This document shows, in pieces, positions 31,772-40,478 of a stretch of 64,000 nt of DNA (positions are counted from its first letter, which is position 1; each line of letters begins with the position of its first letter). The translations under genes were made by a program, and so were the position numbers. The stretch is from assembly GCA_900068845.1 (NCBI GenBank), contig CEFQ01000010.1:539326-603325 (forward strand). Reading direction: 5' to 3'. The DNA comes from Enterobacter ludwigii. Lineage in GTDB: Bacteria; Pseudomonadota; Gammaproteobacteria; Enterobacterales; Enterobacteriaceae. The notes under the pieces were generated by a model. That model saw only the letters and a program-made list of their open reading frames with translations. It was not told the DNA's origin and made no database searches.

Positions 31772-32917
31772 TTAGCTCTGCGACACTTTTTGCGGCGTGA
31801 AATCATTGGCAACCGCTTCACCGTGCGCTTGCACCACGCGTGGTTTTGGCACCTCCGGAATGGCCAGATCGAGGTGCGGGAACAGCAACTCACCGACGCG
31901 ATACGCCTCTTCCAGATGTGGATAACCGGAGAGAATAAAGGTCTCGATGCCAAGATCCTGATACTCCTGCATACGTGCCGCCACGGTTGGACCATCGCCC
32001 ACCAGCGCCGTACCTGCGCCACCACGGACTAAACCTACGCCGGCCCACAGATTCGGACTGATCTCCAGCTTATCGCGGCGTCCACCGTGCAGCGCCGCCA
32101 TGCGCTGCTGGCCCACCGAATCGGTACGCGCAAATGCCGCCTGCGCTTTGGCAATGGTGGCATCGTCGAGATGGGCAATCAGGCGATCGGCTGCCTGCCA
32201 TGCTTCTTCATTGGTTTCGCGCACAATGACGTGCAGACGAATACCAAAACGCACGGTGCGACCCTGCGCTGCGGCTTTGGCGCGCACCTGCTCAATTTTC
32301 TCTTTTACCAGTGCAGGCGGTTCGCCCCAGGTGAGATAAACATCCACCTGCTCGGCGGCCAGATCCTGCGCAGCATCCGAGGAACCGCCAAACCACAGTG
32401 GTGGACGCGGTTCCTGCACCGCTTTAAACATCAGACGCGCACCGCGTACCTTTACATGCTTGCCTTCGTAATCGACGGTTTCGCCTTCGCTAACGCGCCG
32501 CCAGACGCGGGTAAACTCGGCGGATTCTTCATAGCGTTCCCGGTGATCGAGGAACACGCCATCGCCGGCTAACTCTTCCGGATCGCCGCCGGTAACCAGG
32601 TTAAACAGCGCACGTCCATTGGACAGGCGATCCAGCGTGGCGGCCTGACGTGCCGCCTGAGTCGGTGAAATCACGCCCGGACGCAGAGCGACGAGGAAAC
32701 GCAGACGCTGCGTAACCGGAATCAATGATGCCGCCACCAGCCAGGCATCTTCACAGGATCGGCCGGTGGGGATCAGCACGCCGCCGAAGCCGAGGCGATC
32801 CGCTGCCTGCGCAATCTGTTGCAGATAACCATGATCAACCGGGCGCGAACCTTCCGCCGTGCCGAGATAGTGACCATCGCCGTGAGTGGGGAGAAACCAA
32901 AATACGGATACGCTCAT
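31772..32917 (-). CDS. ssuD: FMNH2-dependent alkanesulfonate monooxygenase
   Basis: SsuD cleaves alkanesulfonates to aldehyde and sulfite using FMNH2 from SsuE and O2. The 381-aa protein equals E. coli SsuD in length and belongs to the bacterial luciferase-like fold; the start [14 protein letters not shown], active-site Cys in TGRSCEDAW (residue 55 counting Met) and FNLVTGGDP are conserved. It sits 2 bp from ssuA. Confidence 0.98.
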   Translation of the reverse strand: MSVSVFWFLPTHGDGHYLGTAEGSRPVDHGYLQQIAQAADRLGFGGVLIPTGRSCEDAWLVAASLIPVTQRLRFLVALRPGVISPTQAARQAATLDRLSNGRALFNLVTGGDPEELAGDGVFLDHRERYEESAEFTRVWRRVSEGETVDYEGKHVKVRGARLMFKAVQEPRPPLWFGGSSDAAQDLAAEQVDVYLTWGEPPALVKEKIEQVRAKAAAQGRTVRFGIRLHVIVRETNEEAWQAADRLIAHLDDATIAKAQAAFARTDSVGQQRMAALHGGRRDKLEISPNLWAGVGLVRGGAGTALVGDGPTVAARMQEYQDLGIETFILSGYPHLEEAYRVGELLFPHLDLAIPEVPKPRVVQAHGEAVANDFTPQKVSQS

Positions 32918-32919
32918 GA

Positions 32920-33888
32920 TTAATTTCCTTTAGGCTGGGCGGATTGTGGCTGCCAGATGCGGTCAGCAATATTCACTTTTACCGGCATCAGATGATTGGC
33001 ATAAAACAGATCGGCCGTTTGCTGTTGGGCCTGTGCGGTATGGGCACTGACCGGCGTAATGGTGGTCGGCGGACGGTGGTCGAGATAGCTGGCAATCACC
33101 GGCTTCGGTAAGCCCATCGCATTTGCCAGTAGATCAATACTCTGGTCGCGCTGGCTGCGCGTTAATGCATCGGCATCGCTAAACGTATTCAGCACTTGCT
33201 GCACGAAGTCGCCGTTAGCCTCGGTATAGTTGCGCGTGGCTAAATAGAAGGAGCCGGTTTGATTGAGTTTGCTGCCATCGGCCAGCACCCGCACGTTGCC
33301 TTGCAGCAGGGCGGCAGAGTAATAAGGATCCCAAATCGCCCAGGCATCAACGTCACCTTGCTGGAACGCGGCGCGCGCATCGGCGGGCGTCAGGTAGGCT
33401 GGCTGAATATCGTTAAAACTCAGTCCAGCCTGTTCCAGCGCGCGCAGCAGCAAATTGTGCGAGCTAGAGCCTTTCTGGAATGCCACTTTATGGCCTTTCA
33501 GATCGGCCACGCTGTGAATCGGGCTATCTTTCGGCACCAGAATCACTTCAGCCTGCGGCTTGGGAGGTTCCGAGCCGACATACAGCAGATCGGCGCCGGC
33601 GGCCTGCGCAAACAGCGGCGGAATGTCGCCGGTGCTGCCCAAATCGATGCTATCGACGTTCAGCGCTTCGAGCATTTGCGGGCCCGCTGGGAATTCCACC
33701 CACTTTATCTGGGTGTGCGGGAAACGCTGCTCCAGCAGCTGATGGCTTTTCGCCAATACCATGCTCACCGAGCCTTTCTGATAACCGATGCGCAGCTGTT
33801 CGGGAGCGCCGGCGGCCTGTGCGCTCACGCTTATCGAGAGCATCGCCGCCACGGCTGGCAGGAGTAAACCCATCAATATCCTTTTCAT
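32920..33888 (-). CDS. ssuA: Aliphatic sulfonate-binding periplasmic protein
   Basis: SsuA captures sulfonates in the periplasm for SsuBC. I use the ATG giving [11 protein letters not shown] (322 aa; E. coli 319), preceded by AAAGGAAG. The frame is open 27 codons further up, but that would put an unlikely sequence before the signal peptide and overlap ssuE. The signal peptide runs to about residue 25 ([11 protein letters not shown]). The binding-protein fold follows, with [10 protein letters not shown] and [22 protein letters not shown]. Confidence 0.96.
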   Translation of the reverse strand: MKRILMGLLLPAVAAMLSISVSAQAAGAPEQLRIGYQKGSVSMVLAKSHQLLEQRFPHTQIKWVEFPAGPQMLEALNVDSIDLGSTGDIPPLFAQAAGADLLYVGSEPPKPQAEVILVPKDSPIHSVADLKGHKVAFQKGSSSHNLLLRALEQAGLSFNDIQPAYLTPADARAAFQQGDVDAWAIWDPYYSAALLQGNVRVLADGSKLNQTGSFYLATRNYTEANGDFVQQVLNTFSDADALTRSQRDQSIDLLANAMGLPKPVIASYLDHRPPTTITPVSAHTAQAQQQTADLFYANHLMPVKVNIADRIWQPQSAQPKGN

Positions 33889-33898
33889 CTCTCTTCCT

Positions 33899-34450
33899 TT
33901 ATACCGCTTGGGCGTAGGGTAGGTGGCGGCGATGCAGCGCGTGCCAGAAGGTATCCAGCGCCTCATCAATGCGTTGCGACAGCAGCGGATCGAGCCGCGG
34001 CTGGCGATCGTAATCAGTAATCTGGCCGTCGGTGGCGAACACGCCGTGCAGCACTTCCTGCGCTTTCAGCGCGTTGAGTACCGGCTTCAGCGCGTAATCC
34101 ACCGCTAACAGGTGTGAAGCGCTGCCGCCGCTTGCCAGTGGCAACACCACTTTGTGTTCCAGCGCGCGTTCTGGTAGCAAATCAAGCAAGGTTTTCAGTG
34201 CGCCGGAAAACGAAGCTTTATAAATAGGCGTGGCGACAATCACGCCATCGGCCAGTGCCAAATCGGCTTTCAAAGCGGCTAATGCGGGAGAATCAAAGCG
34301 CGCATATAGCAAATCCTCCGGTTGGAAATTGTGAATATTCCACGGAATCACCTCCACACCGCGCGCTTCCAGTGCGTGTTGGCACAGGCTCAGCAGCGCT
34401 GTTGAGCGTGAAGGGAAGCGAGGGCTACCCGCCAGCGTAATAACCCGCAT
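33899..34450 (-). CDS. ssuE: NADPH-dependent FMN reductase of the sulfonate operon
   Basis: SsuE reduces FMN for SsuD. The 183-aa flavodoxin-like protein starts MRVITLAGSPRFPSRS, the FMN phosphate loop, and keeps PIYKASFSGALKTLLDLLP and LPLASGGSASHLLAVDYALKPVL. I use the ATG after AAGGAG; a GTG two codons upstream is less likely. It heads the ssuEADCB operon, which in E. coli needs Cbl and is repressed by sulfate. The C-terminus is a little shorter than in E. coli (191). Confidence 0.96.
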   Translation of the reverse strand: MRVITLAGSPRFPSRSTALLSLCQHALEARGVEVIPWNIHNFQPEDLLYARFDSPALAALKADLALADGVIVATPIYKASFSGALKTLLDLLPERALEHKVVLPLASGGSASHLLAVDYALKPVLNALKAQEVLHGVFATDGQITDYDRQPRLDPLLSQRIDEALDTFWHALHRRHLPYAQAV

Positions 34451-34461
34451 GGTCACTCCTT

Positions 34462-34476
34462 ATAACTGAAAGTTAT
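34462..34476 (-). promoter_or_regulatory. Dyad upstream of ssuE (possible operator or Cbl/CysB site)
   Basis: ATAACT and AGTTAT form perfect arms around a GAA spacer, 12 bp upstream of the ssuE start and partly overlapping the ribosome-binding area. ATAAC-type half-sites are reported for CysB/Cbl operators. Function is inferred only from position and half-site. Confidence 0.35.
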
Positions 34477-35205
34477 TGATTATCTAATATTCAGAACTTA
34501 TGTCTTCAATACTGTCAGAGCAGGCAGCGAGGCTTAAATGATTTATCTGGTAATCCTAAGTTGGAAAATGGGATAGCTGAGGACATATAAAGGAAGGTTA
34601 AAAAGGCGCTATATTGCTGTTTAGGTTTAATCTGAAAAACGTTCGATTCTAGCGAGCATTATATTAATCGGAACAGCCCGATGGCGATGACTAATGATTA
34701 AAGCGCGTTATACATGGCTAAAATGGAGTCGCTAACGAAGAAATATATCGATACATACGAGCTGGCTGAAGATTATTGGGCCGCTGCTTTATTGAAATAA
34801 ATGAAAAAAAGCTCGAGATTCGCCATTATTCTAGCCAGCAGGAATCGGAATAAGCGCAGATTGATCTCCTTCTTCTCCAGCATTACCTGGTTTTTATTTG
34901 ACGAAACTCATGTCTAAACACGAGTAAAGGTTAAAAAGCGCATCAGTCTTGTATGACACCGTAACAACTGCTGTTACTTTTTTATCGTGAATCTCAACGT
35001 TAGTACAGAAATACTGAACAGTTAAATGCTTAGGAATTACGCATCTTATTATCGAGGTTGGAATTAATACTCGTCGCCTGTTTATAATTGGTTGAGATAA
35101 TTTCCGCTAGAACTCGATAACGATATTTCGCTTATTAATTTACGCCCGTGCTTTGTGGCGTTAACTGCCGTTGCGGCAAGCCAATTTATTCTTAGGGAGA
35201 TAAAT
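34477..35205. other. Long A+T-rich spacer between ssuE and the accessory module
   Basis: About 730 bp without a convincing gene, visibly richer in A and T than the coding DNA on both sides. It must hold the ssu promoter at its left end and the promoter of the three-gene module at its right end. A possible sigma-70 pair is TTGAGA (35092-35097), 18 bp, GATAAC (35116-35121). Two abutting tiny frames, 34714-34800 (28 aa) and 34801-34917 (38 aa), lack clear Shine-Dalgarno sequences. I see no ops/JUMPstart element, tRNA or insertion-sequence end. The composition suggests H-NS-bound DNA, which is an inference. Confidence 0.6.
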
Positions 35206-36033
35206 ATGGGTAGTTCTTCATTTGCTCACGAACTAACTGAGCAGCAGGCTGTATCTGTACCCTTCAAGCGCCTCACTGCACCCCCTAAAGCGGACGAAGA
35301 GTTGTTGTGTTATTGGCTACAAACGGATGCTGCAGGAACGCAGCTCGCCTCGTCATTGCTACCGACCTTTCCGCACAGCACTCCTGCTGAGGATGACTTC
35401 CTGCTGTTCAGTGCGGAGTGCAGCGCGTTGCCTGCCAGTCTGTTGCAGGATGTGGCGAAACTCAGCGATCAACGTCCAGAGCTGAACTGCTTTATTGTTT
35501 CTCTGGCGAAGCGCGAGCTGGCAAGCGGATTACACTCGTCAACCCAGTTGTTTAAACAGCTGCATGAACAGCGCTGGTGGCAGCAGGGCGCCTTTGCCGT
35601 GATTTTGCGTGCCGGCCTGGCCCGCGCGGGTGCGCCGTTGACGCGCATTCAGGATGTGATGCTCGCTGGATTACTCCATACGCAAACTGCATGGGTGCTT
35701 GATTATGCCAGTGAATCATCGCTGATGACCAAAGCACATTCACCTCAGTCCTTCACCTATCAGCAATTTATTACTGAGTATGAAAAACTCACCCGCTTGT
35801 CACACTTTATTCCAGAGCGAAACCGTTATCGCGAAAGTTATTTACGCAGCGGCTTATTACAATTAGTCCAGCAGGAGTTAAGGGGCGCAACAACATTCTC
35901 AGATAATACCCGGCATGCATTAACCTACTTTGCAGAAAATTTCCCCGCGCAGGGTGCAATGGAAAAACTCATGTTGAAACAACCTGACATCTATTTCGCC
36001 ATTATGAAAATGAGAAAAAGGCTGGGCGCTTAG
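35206..36033 (+). CDS. Unrecognised 275-aa protein, possible degenerate glycosyltransferase-2 relative
   Basis: I do not recognise this protein. The start MGSSSFAHEL follows AGGGAGA; an earlier in-frame ATG at 35155 lacks one. It has no signal peptide or membrane helix. By eye, residues 64-160 run parallel to the glycosyltransferase two genes downstream: DFLLFSAECSALPASLL against its DFVYFMDADDFVSTDLF, then ELNCFI, a T-x-L-x(3)-L-x(2)-Q segment, I-x-R-x(2)-L, and IQD where the enzyme has NHED. If the alignment holds, the first GT-A half with the IDDGSSD nucleotide loop is missing and the DxD metal motif is replaced. That would make it a non-catalytic partner or a strongly diverged enzyme. It heads the module with the flippase and glycosyltransferase. 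Confidence 0.8.
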   Translation: MGSSSFAHELTEQQAVSVPFKRLTAPPKADEELLCYWLQTDAAGTQLASSLLPTFPHSTPAEDDFLLFSAECSALPASLLQDVAKLSDQRPELNCFIVSLAKRELASGLHSSTQLFKQLHEQRWWQQGAFAVILRAGLARAGAPLTRIQDVMLAGLLHTQTAWVLDYASESSLMTKAHSPQSFTYQQFITEYEKLTRLSHFIPERNRYRESYLRSGLLQLVQQELRGATTFSDNTRHALTYFAENFPAQGAMEKLMLKQPDIYFAIMKMRKRLGA

Positions 36034-36131
36034 CACCAGGATTAATTTTAAGAATAACTCCGGTGTGCGTGTGAATAGATTTATGTCACGCTTAAGGCCA
36101 CTGAGATAAATCCCCAGATGCCAAAACACCT

Positions 36132-37649
36132 ATGTCTATAAAACGTAACGCGATTGCCAATTATGTTGGTCAAATCTATCTGACGCTGTCAGGTATTTTG
36201 GTTGTACCTCTTTATATTCAACACTTAGGAATGGAAGCCTACGGTTTAGTGGGCTTCTTCTCGATTTTATTAACCTGGCTGCAATTACTTGATGCCGGTG
36301 TCTCCACCACCTTGATGCGTGAAGCGGCTCGCTATCGCGCGAATCAGGCAGAATTCGTCTGGTTCCCGGCGCTGTTTGCCACGCTGACCAAATTCTTCCT
36401 GTTCTCCACTATCGTGCTGGTGGTATTGGGCTGGCTGGCGACACCGTGGATTGCCACGCACTGGCTGGATGCAAAACATCTTCCGTCAGGCGATGTGGTG
36501 ATTGCTGTGGCAATTATGGTGATCACCGCCGCGATTCGCTGGCGCACCAGCCCCTATCGCAGTGTGATTGTCGGCTTCGAACATCAGGTATGGCTGAACG
36601 GCGTTAACCTGATCATCACCACCTTACGCACCTTCGGTGCGGTGCTGGTGATACAGTTCTTCTCTAATCCGGTATTGGCATTCTTTGTCTGGCAGTTGCT
36701 GGTGTCGATTGCCGAAGCGGCTTGCTGTATCTACAAATCCTGCCAGCTCATTCCCAAGGCGGCGCGCAAAGAGAAGCGCGGCGATCTGAAAGAAGTGCTG
36801 AAACCATTTATTCGCTTTGCCCTCAGCGCAGCGTTTTCCAGTGCGGTGTGGACCTTCATTTCGCAAATCGACCGATTGGTGCTTTCCAAGACGCTGCCGC
36901 TGAGCGAATACGGTTCGTTTACCGCGGTGGCGACCGCCGCGACGGGTATTCTGCTGCTCAGCAGCCCGATTATGCAGGCCATCGTGCCACGCATGACCGG
37001 CATGAAAACCCGTAAAGAAGGTGATGAGGAGTCACTGAAACTTTACCGCTACACCACGCAGGCCGTGGCGATTTTCATGGCACCGCTCAGTATCACCATT
37101 GCCTGTTATGCCGGCCCGCTGCTGTGGGCGTGGACGCAGAAGAGCCAGATTGTGGATGAGATGTCATTTGTCCTTAGCCTGTACGCGTTGGGCAGCGGTA
37201 TTCAGGCAATCTGTGGCTTGCTCTATCACCTGCAGTACATCAACGGCAACCTCAAGCTGCACATGAAAGGCTTCACCTGCTTTGCCGTGCTGCTGGTGCC
37301 GCTCAACATCTGGTGCGCCATTCACTATGGCGCGTTGGGCACCGGTTGGCTGTGGCTGGGACAGAATATCTTCTATCTGGTGGGATGGGCGTGGCTGGTG
37401 CATCGCCGCTTTGCGCCGGGCATCCATTTCACCTGGTTAACGCGTGACGTAATGCTGATTTGGGCGGTTTCAGCCGCTATCGCCTGGTTGAGCACATTAC
37501 TGCCTATCGAGTGGAATCAGAATCGCTGGATAAACCTGCTGTGGTTGGGCTTGATTGGTGCGTTCAATCTCGGCTTCTGCTGCCTGCTGCATAGCGTGGT
37601 GTTGAAGCGTCTCAGAATTCCATTATTTAACGTTGAGGAAAGAGGATGA
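36132..37649 (+). CDS. Wzx-like polysaccharide flippase (MOP superfamily)
   Basis: A 505-aa polytopic membrane protein of the oligosaccharide flippase type. It has about twelve to fourteen hydrophobic segments, beginning NAIANYVGQIYLTLSGILVVPLYIQHLG, where a conserved early helix of Wzx/RfbX proteins is expected. Such proteins flip undecaprenyl-linked glycans to the periplasm; the substrate here is unknown. No good Shine-Dalgarno precedes the ATG at 36132, so translation may be weak. The stop overlaps the next gene by ATGA. It has no counterpart at this site in E. coli K-12. Confidence 0.88.
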   Translation: MSIKRNAIANYVGQIYLTLSGILVVPLYIQHLGMEAYGLVGFFSILLTWLQLLDAGVSTTLMREAARYRANQAEFVWFPALFATLTKFFLFSTIVLVVLGWLATPWIATHWLDAKHLPSGDVVIAVAIMVITAAIRWRTSPYRSVIVGFEHQVWLNGVNLIITTLRTFGAVLVIQFFSNPVLAFFVWQLLVSIAEAACCIYKSCQLIPKAARKEKRGDLKEVLKPFIRFALSAAFSSAVWTFISQIDRLVLSKTLPLSEYGSFTAVATAATGILLLSSPIMQAIVPRMTGMKTRKEGDEESLKLYRYTTQAVAIFMAPLSITIACYAGPLLWAWTQKSQIVDEMSFVLSLYALGSGIQAICGLLYHLQYINGNLKLHMKGFTCFAVLLVPLNIWCAIHYGALGTGWLWLGQNIFYLVGWAWLVHRRFAPGIHFTWLTRDVMLIWAVSAAIAWLSTLLPIEWNQNRWINLLWLGLIGAFNLGFCCLLHSVVLKRLRIPLFNVEERG

Positions 37650-38653
37650 GCATGATGTCATCTCACCGTATCCCTTCGGTTTCGGTCATCATTCCGAACT
37701 GGAATTGCGCGCCCTGGTTGCCAGAAGCGCTGGGGTCATTGCTGCGGCAGTCATCGCCGCCGGAACAGATCATTGTTATTGACGATGGATCCAGTGATAA
37801 CAGCGTCGCCTGGTTAACCGCATTTGCTGAGCAGCACCCGCAGGTGGTGTTGCTGAGTGGCGAGCGCGGCGGCGTCAGTGCCGCGCGTATGAAAGGTCTC
37901 TCGGTGGCTAGCGGGGATTTTGTTTATTTCATGGATGCAGACGATTTTGTCTCCACTGACTTGTTTGCCGACTTCCGTCGCGTGCAGGCGCGCCATGAAG
38001 ATATCGATCTGTTCTGCTTTGGCGCGAAAATGTTCTTCGATCTGCCCGCCGCGCAGCGTCACTATCAAACTATTCATCAGCGTCATGTCAGCGGATTACT
38101 GCCTGGCGGCAGCACCAGCTTGCGTACGCTAATGCAGCACCAATCCGCGCATCGCGTAGTGTGGAGCAGCATTATTTCCCGTCGCTTGATTGACCAACTG
38201 GCGCTGCAGTTTCTGCCAATCCAAAACCATGAAGATGCGCCCTATATGTTTGCGCTCTATCTGCAGGCGCGTAACATTTACTGCACCAGCCAAAGCTATT
38301 ATTACAAACGCTTTATGCTGACCTCGCTGTCACAGAGCACGCGCGATTTCTCCTATGTGAAAAACTACTTCATAGCGCGTGAAAGCAGCGAACAGTTCTT
38401 ACGCGACCAACAACTGCCGGTGGATGCGGCCTTGCTGGACAGCTATTACCAAACGGTGATGCAAAGCTGCCTGTCGCAGATGCGCAAAAATCATATGGTG
38501 ATCCCAGCGGATTGGCAGCCGCAGGTGAATCAACTGGTGCGCAATGTTTTGCAGCAGAGCGCGCGTCTGAAGCTGATGTGGTACTGCCCGACGATTTACA
38601 GTGGCCTGCAGGCGTGTCGTGAACAGCTTGGCCGCTATTCTGCGCGACGCTGA
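37646..38653 (+). CDS. Family 2 glycosyltransferase
   Basis: A 335-aa GT-A-fold enzyme that transfers a sugar from a nucleotide sugar. Visible motifs are VSVIIPNWN (12-20), IDDGSSD (45-51), the metal-binding MDADD (DxD at 97-99) and the acidic NHED (194-197), the usual place of the catalytic base in GT2. It has no membrane anchor, so it probably acts at the cytoplasmic face on a lipid-linked acceptor. It overlaps the flippase gene by 4 nt. Acceptor and sugar cannot be read from sequence. Confidence 0.9.
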   Translation: MSMMSSHRIPSVSVIIPNWNCAPWLPEALGSLLRQSSPPEQIIVIDDGSSDNSVAWLTAFAEQHPQVVLLSGERGGVSAARMKGLSVASGDFVYFMDADDFVSTDLFADFRRVQARHEDIDLFCFGAKMFFDLPAAQRHYQTIHQRHVSGLLPGGSTSLRTLMQHQSAHRVVWSSIISRRLIDQLALQFLPIQNHEDAPYMFALYLQARNIYCTSQSYYYKRFMLTSLSQSTRDFSYVKNYFIARESSEQFLRDQQLPVDAALLDSYYQTVMQSCLSQMRKNHMVIPADWQPQVNQLVRNVLQQSARLKLMWYCPTIYSGLQACREQLGRYSARR

Positions 38654-38692
38654 TGCCGATCAAATTGTGATGCAGTAGAACAATTTACTTTT

Positions 38693-38720
38693 GCGCCAGA
38701 GCACCTTACCATTCTGGCGC
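38693..38720. other. Inverted repeat between the glycosyltransferase gene and pyrD
   Basis: GCGCCAGA and TCTGGCGC are perfect 8-bp arms around a 12-nt loop. No T-run follows, so it is not an obvious terminator. It may mark the end of the accessory module or lie in the pyrD promoter area. Confidence 0.45.
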
Positions 38721-38740
38721 ACAATTTCCCGTGCACCCCG

Positions 38741-38770
38741 ACTTCCCTGGTTTTCGTCATTGAGGAGAGT
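38741..38770 (+). promoter_or_regulatory. Possible Shine-Dalgarno-sequestering leader hairpin of pyrD
   Basis: ACTTCCCT (38741-38748) can pair with AGGAGAGT (38763-38770), which contains the pyrD Shine-Dalgarno, with seven of eight pairs including one G-U. In enterobacteria, pyrC and pyrD are controlled by CTP/GTP-dependent choice of transcription start, which decides whether a leader hairpin blocks translation. The same logic is inferred here. Confidence 0.45.
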
Positions 38771-38772
38771 GC

Positions 38773-39783
38773 ATGTTATATCCTATCGTCCGGCCGGCGC
38801 TGTTTAAGCTTGATCCTGAGCGTGCGCACGAACTCACCTTTCAACAACTGCGTTTTATCAGCGGTACGCCGCTGGAAGGGCTGATTCGCCAGTCGCTGCC
38901 ATCCCGTCCGGTAACCTGTATGGGATTGACCTTTCCGAATGCGCTCGGCTTAGCGGCCGGCCTCGACAAAAATGCTGAGTGCATTGATGCCTTCGGTGCC
39001 ATGGGCTTTGGTTTTGTCGAAGTGGGAACGGTAACGCCGCTGGCACAACCGGGAAATGATAAACCGCGCATGTTCCGCCTGGTGCCTGCAGAAGGGATTA
39101 TTAACCGCATGGGGTTTAATAATCATGGCGTCGATCACCTGATTGAGAACGTCAAAAAGTCACGCTTTAAAGGCATTCTCGGTATCAATATTGGCAAAAA
39201 TAAAGATACGCCGGTCGAGAAGGGCAAAGACGATTATCTGATCTGCATGGAAAAGGTGTATGCCCACGCCGGTTATATTGCCATCAATATTTCGTCGCCA
39301 AACACGCCGGGATTACGCACGCTGCAATATGGCGACGCGCTGGACGAGCTTCTGTCTGCAATCAAATTAAAACAGCAAGAGCTGCAAGCACGGCACCTTA
39401 AATATGTGCCCGTCGCCGTGAAGATCGCACCGGATCTTACTGAAGAAGAATTGATTCAGGTTGCTGATAGTTTGGTGCGCCACAATATTGACGGTGTGAT
39501 TGCCACCAATACCACGCTCGATCGTTCACTGGTGACTGGCCTTAAATATGCCGAAGAGGCGGGCGGATTAAGTGGTCGTCCGGTTCAGTCACGCAGTACT
39601 GAAGTGATTCGCCGCCTGGCGCAAGAGCTACAGGGGCGCGTACCAATTATTGGCGTAGGTGGCATTGATTCGCTGGTTTCAGCGCGTGAAAAAATCGCCG
39701 CGGGAGCAACATTGGTGCAGATATACTCCGGATTTATTTATAAAGGCCCGGGTTTAATTAAAGATATCGTGACTCACCTCTAA
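38773..39783 (+). CDS. pyrD: Dihydroorotate dehydrogenase (quinone), class 2
   Basis: PyrD oxidises dihydroorotate to orotate in pyrimidine synthesis and passes electrons to quinone at the inner membrane. The 336-aa length equals E. coli. The N-terminal amphipathic extension typical of class 2 enzymes is present, followed by the FMN barrel. The class 2 catalytic serine is Ser175 in [11 protein letters not shown], with [13 protein letters not shown] and IGVGGIDS for FMN binding. A good GAGGAG lies upstream. Confidence 0.99.
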   Translation: MLYPIVRPALFKLDPERAHELTFQQLRFISGTPLEGLIRQSLPSRPVTCMGLTFPNALGLAAGLDKNAECIDAFGAMGFGFVEVGTVTPLAQPGNDKPRMFRLVPAEGIINRMGFNNHGVDHLIENVKKSRFKGILGINIGKNKDTPVEKGKDDYLICMEKVYAHAGYIAINISSPNTPGLRTLQYGDALDELLSAIKLKQQELQARHLKYVPVAVKIAPDLTEEELIQVADSLVRHNIDGVIATNTTLDRSLVTGLKYAEEAGGLSGRPVQSRSTEVIRRLAQELQGRVPIIGVGGIDSLVSAREKIAAGATLVQIYSGFIYKGPGLIKDIVTHL

Positions 39784-39803
39784 GACATTTCCCACTTTAC
39801 TGC

Positions 39804-39845
39804 GCCGAGGGGTTTATTTATCCCTTCGGCTCGTTTATATTTTGT
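39804..39845 (+). terminator. Probable terminator of pyrD
   Basis: A 9-bp stem (GCCGAGGGG with CCCTTCGGC, one G-T) and a 9-nt loop is followed by TCGTTTATATTTTG, about 20 bp past the pyrD stop. Confidence 0.7.
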
Positions 39846-39930
39846 CCTGCTGGTGCATTTTCAGCCTTTTCCCAAATATATTTTTTAATTTAAGCGCCAT
39901 TTAGCGCAGCGAATAACCACAGGGCAGATC

Positions 39931-40473
39931 ATGAAAATCAAACCTGATGACAATTGGCGTTGGTATTTTGACGCAGAGCATGACCGCATGATGCTGGATT
40001 TAGCGGATGGCATGTTATTTCGCTCGCGCTTCTCGCGCAAAATGCTGACACCCGACGCCTTTAATGTCAGCGGTTTTTGTGTTGATGATGCCGCGCTCTA
40101 TTTTACCTTTGAAGAACGTTGCCGTCAGAGTGGATTAAAAGGCAATCAGCGCGCCGAATTAGTCTTAAACGCGTTGGTAGCCAGTCGTTTTCTCAAACCC
40201 TTAATGCCAAAAAGCTGGCACTTCACCAATCACGCACACAGCTGGCAGCCTGCTGCGGGCGATATGGTCGCGGTGACGTTGGCCGACAGCGGTGAACAGG
40301 CACAGCTCTTTGTCGTGGAAAGCAGTGAAAATGCGGCGCTGTGCTTATTAGCGCAAAACGCGTTGAGCGTGGCAGGTAAAGGTATGCAGTTAGGTGATGC
40401 CATTAAGATCATGAATGATCGTTTGCGTCCGCAGCAGGAAGAGCAAACCGCCCACTTTGCGCGGGCGGTGTAA
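39931..40473 (+). CDS. zapC: Cell division protein ZapC
   Basis: ZapC binds FtsZ directly and promotes lateral bundling of Z-ring protofilaments. The 180-aa length equals E. coli ZapC (YcbW), and the start [27 protein letters not shown] and the [15 protein letters not shown] segment are conserved. It is convergent with ycbX, with only 5 bp between stop codons and no terminator hairpin I can see. Confidence 0.97.
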   Translation: MKIKPDDNWRWYFDAEHDRMMLDLADGMLFRSRFSRKMLTPDAFNVSGFCVDDAALYFTFEERCRQSGLKGNQRAELVLNALVASRFLKPLMPKSWHFTNHAHSWQPAAGDMVAVTLADSGEQAQLFVVESSENAALCLLAQNALSVAGKGMQLGDAIKIMNDRLRPQQEEQTAHFARAV

Positions 40474-40478
40474 TCGGC

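Noticed and set aside
34714-34917. Two abutting tiny frames of 28 and 38 codons in the A+T-rich spacer
   Set aside because: Neither has a clear ribosome-binding site and neither resembles a known small protein. Kept only as a note within the spacer entry.
34477-35205. ops/JUMPstart (RfaH) element before the polysaccharide module
   Set aside because: I looked for the GGCGGTAG core in this spacer and did not see it.
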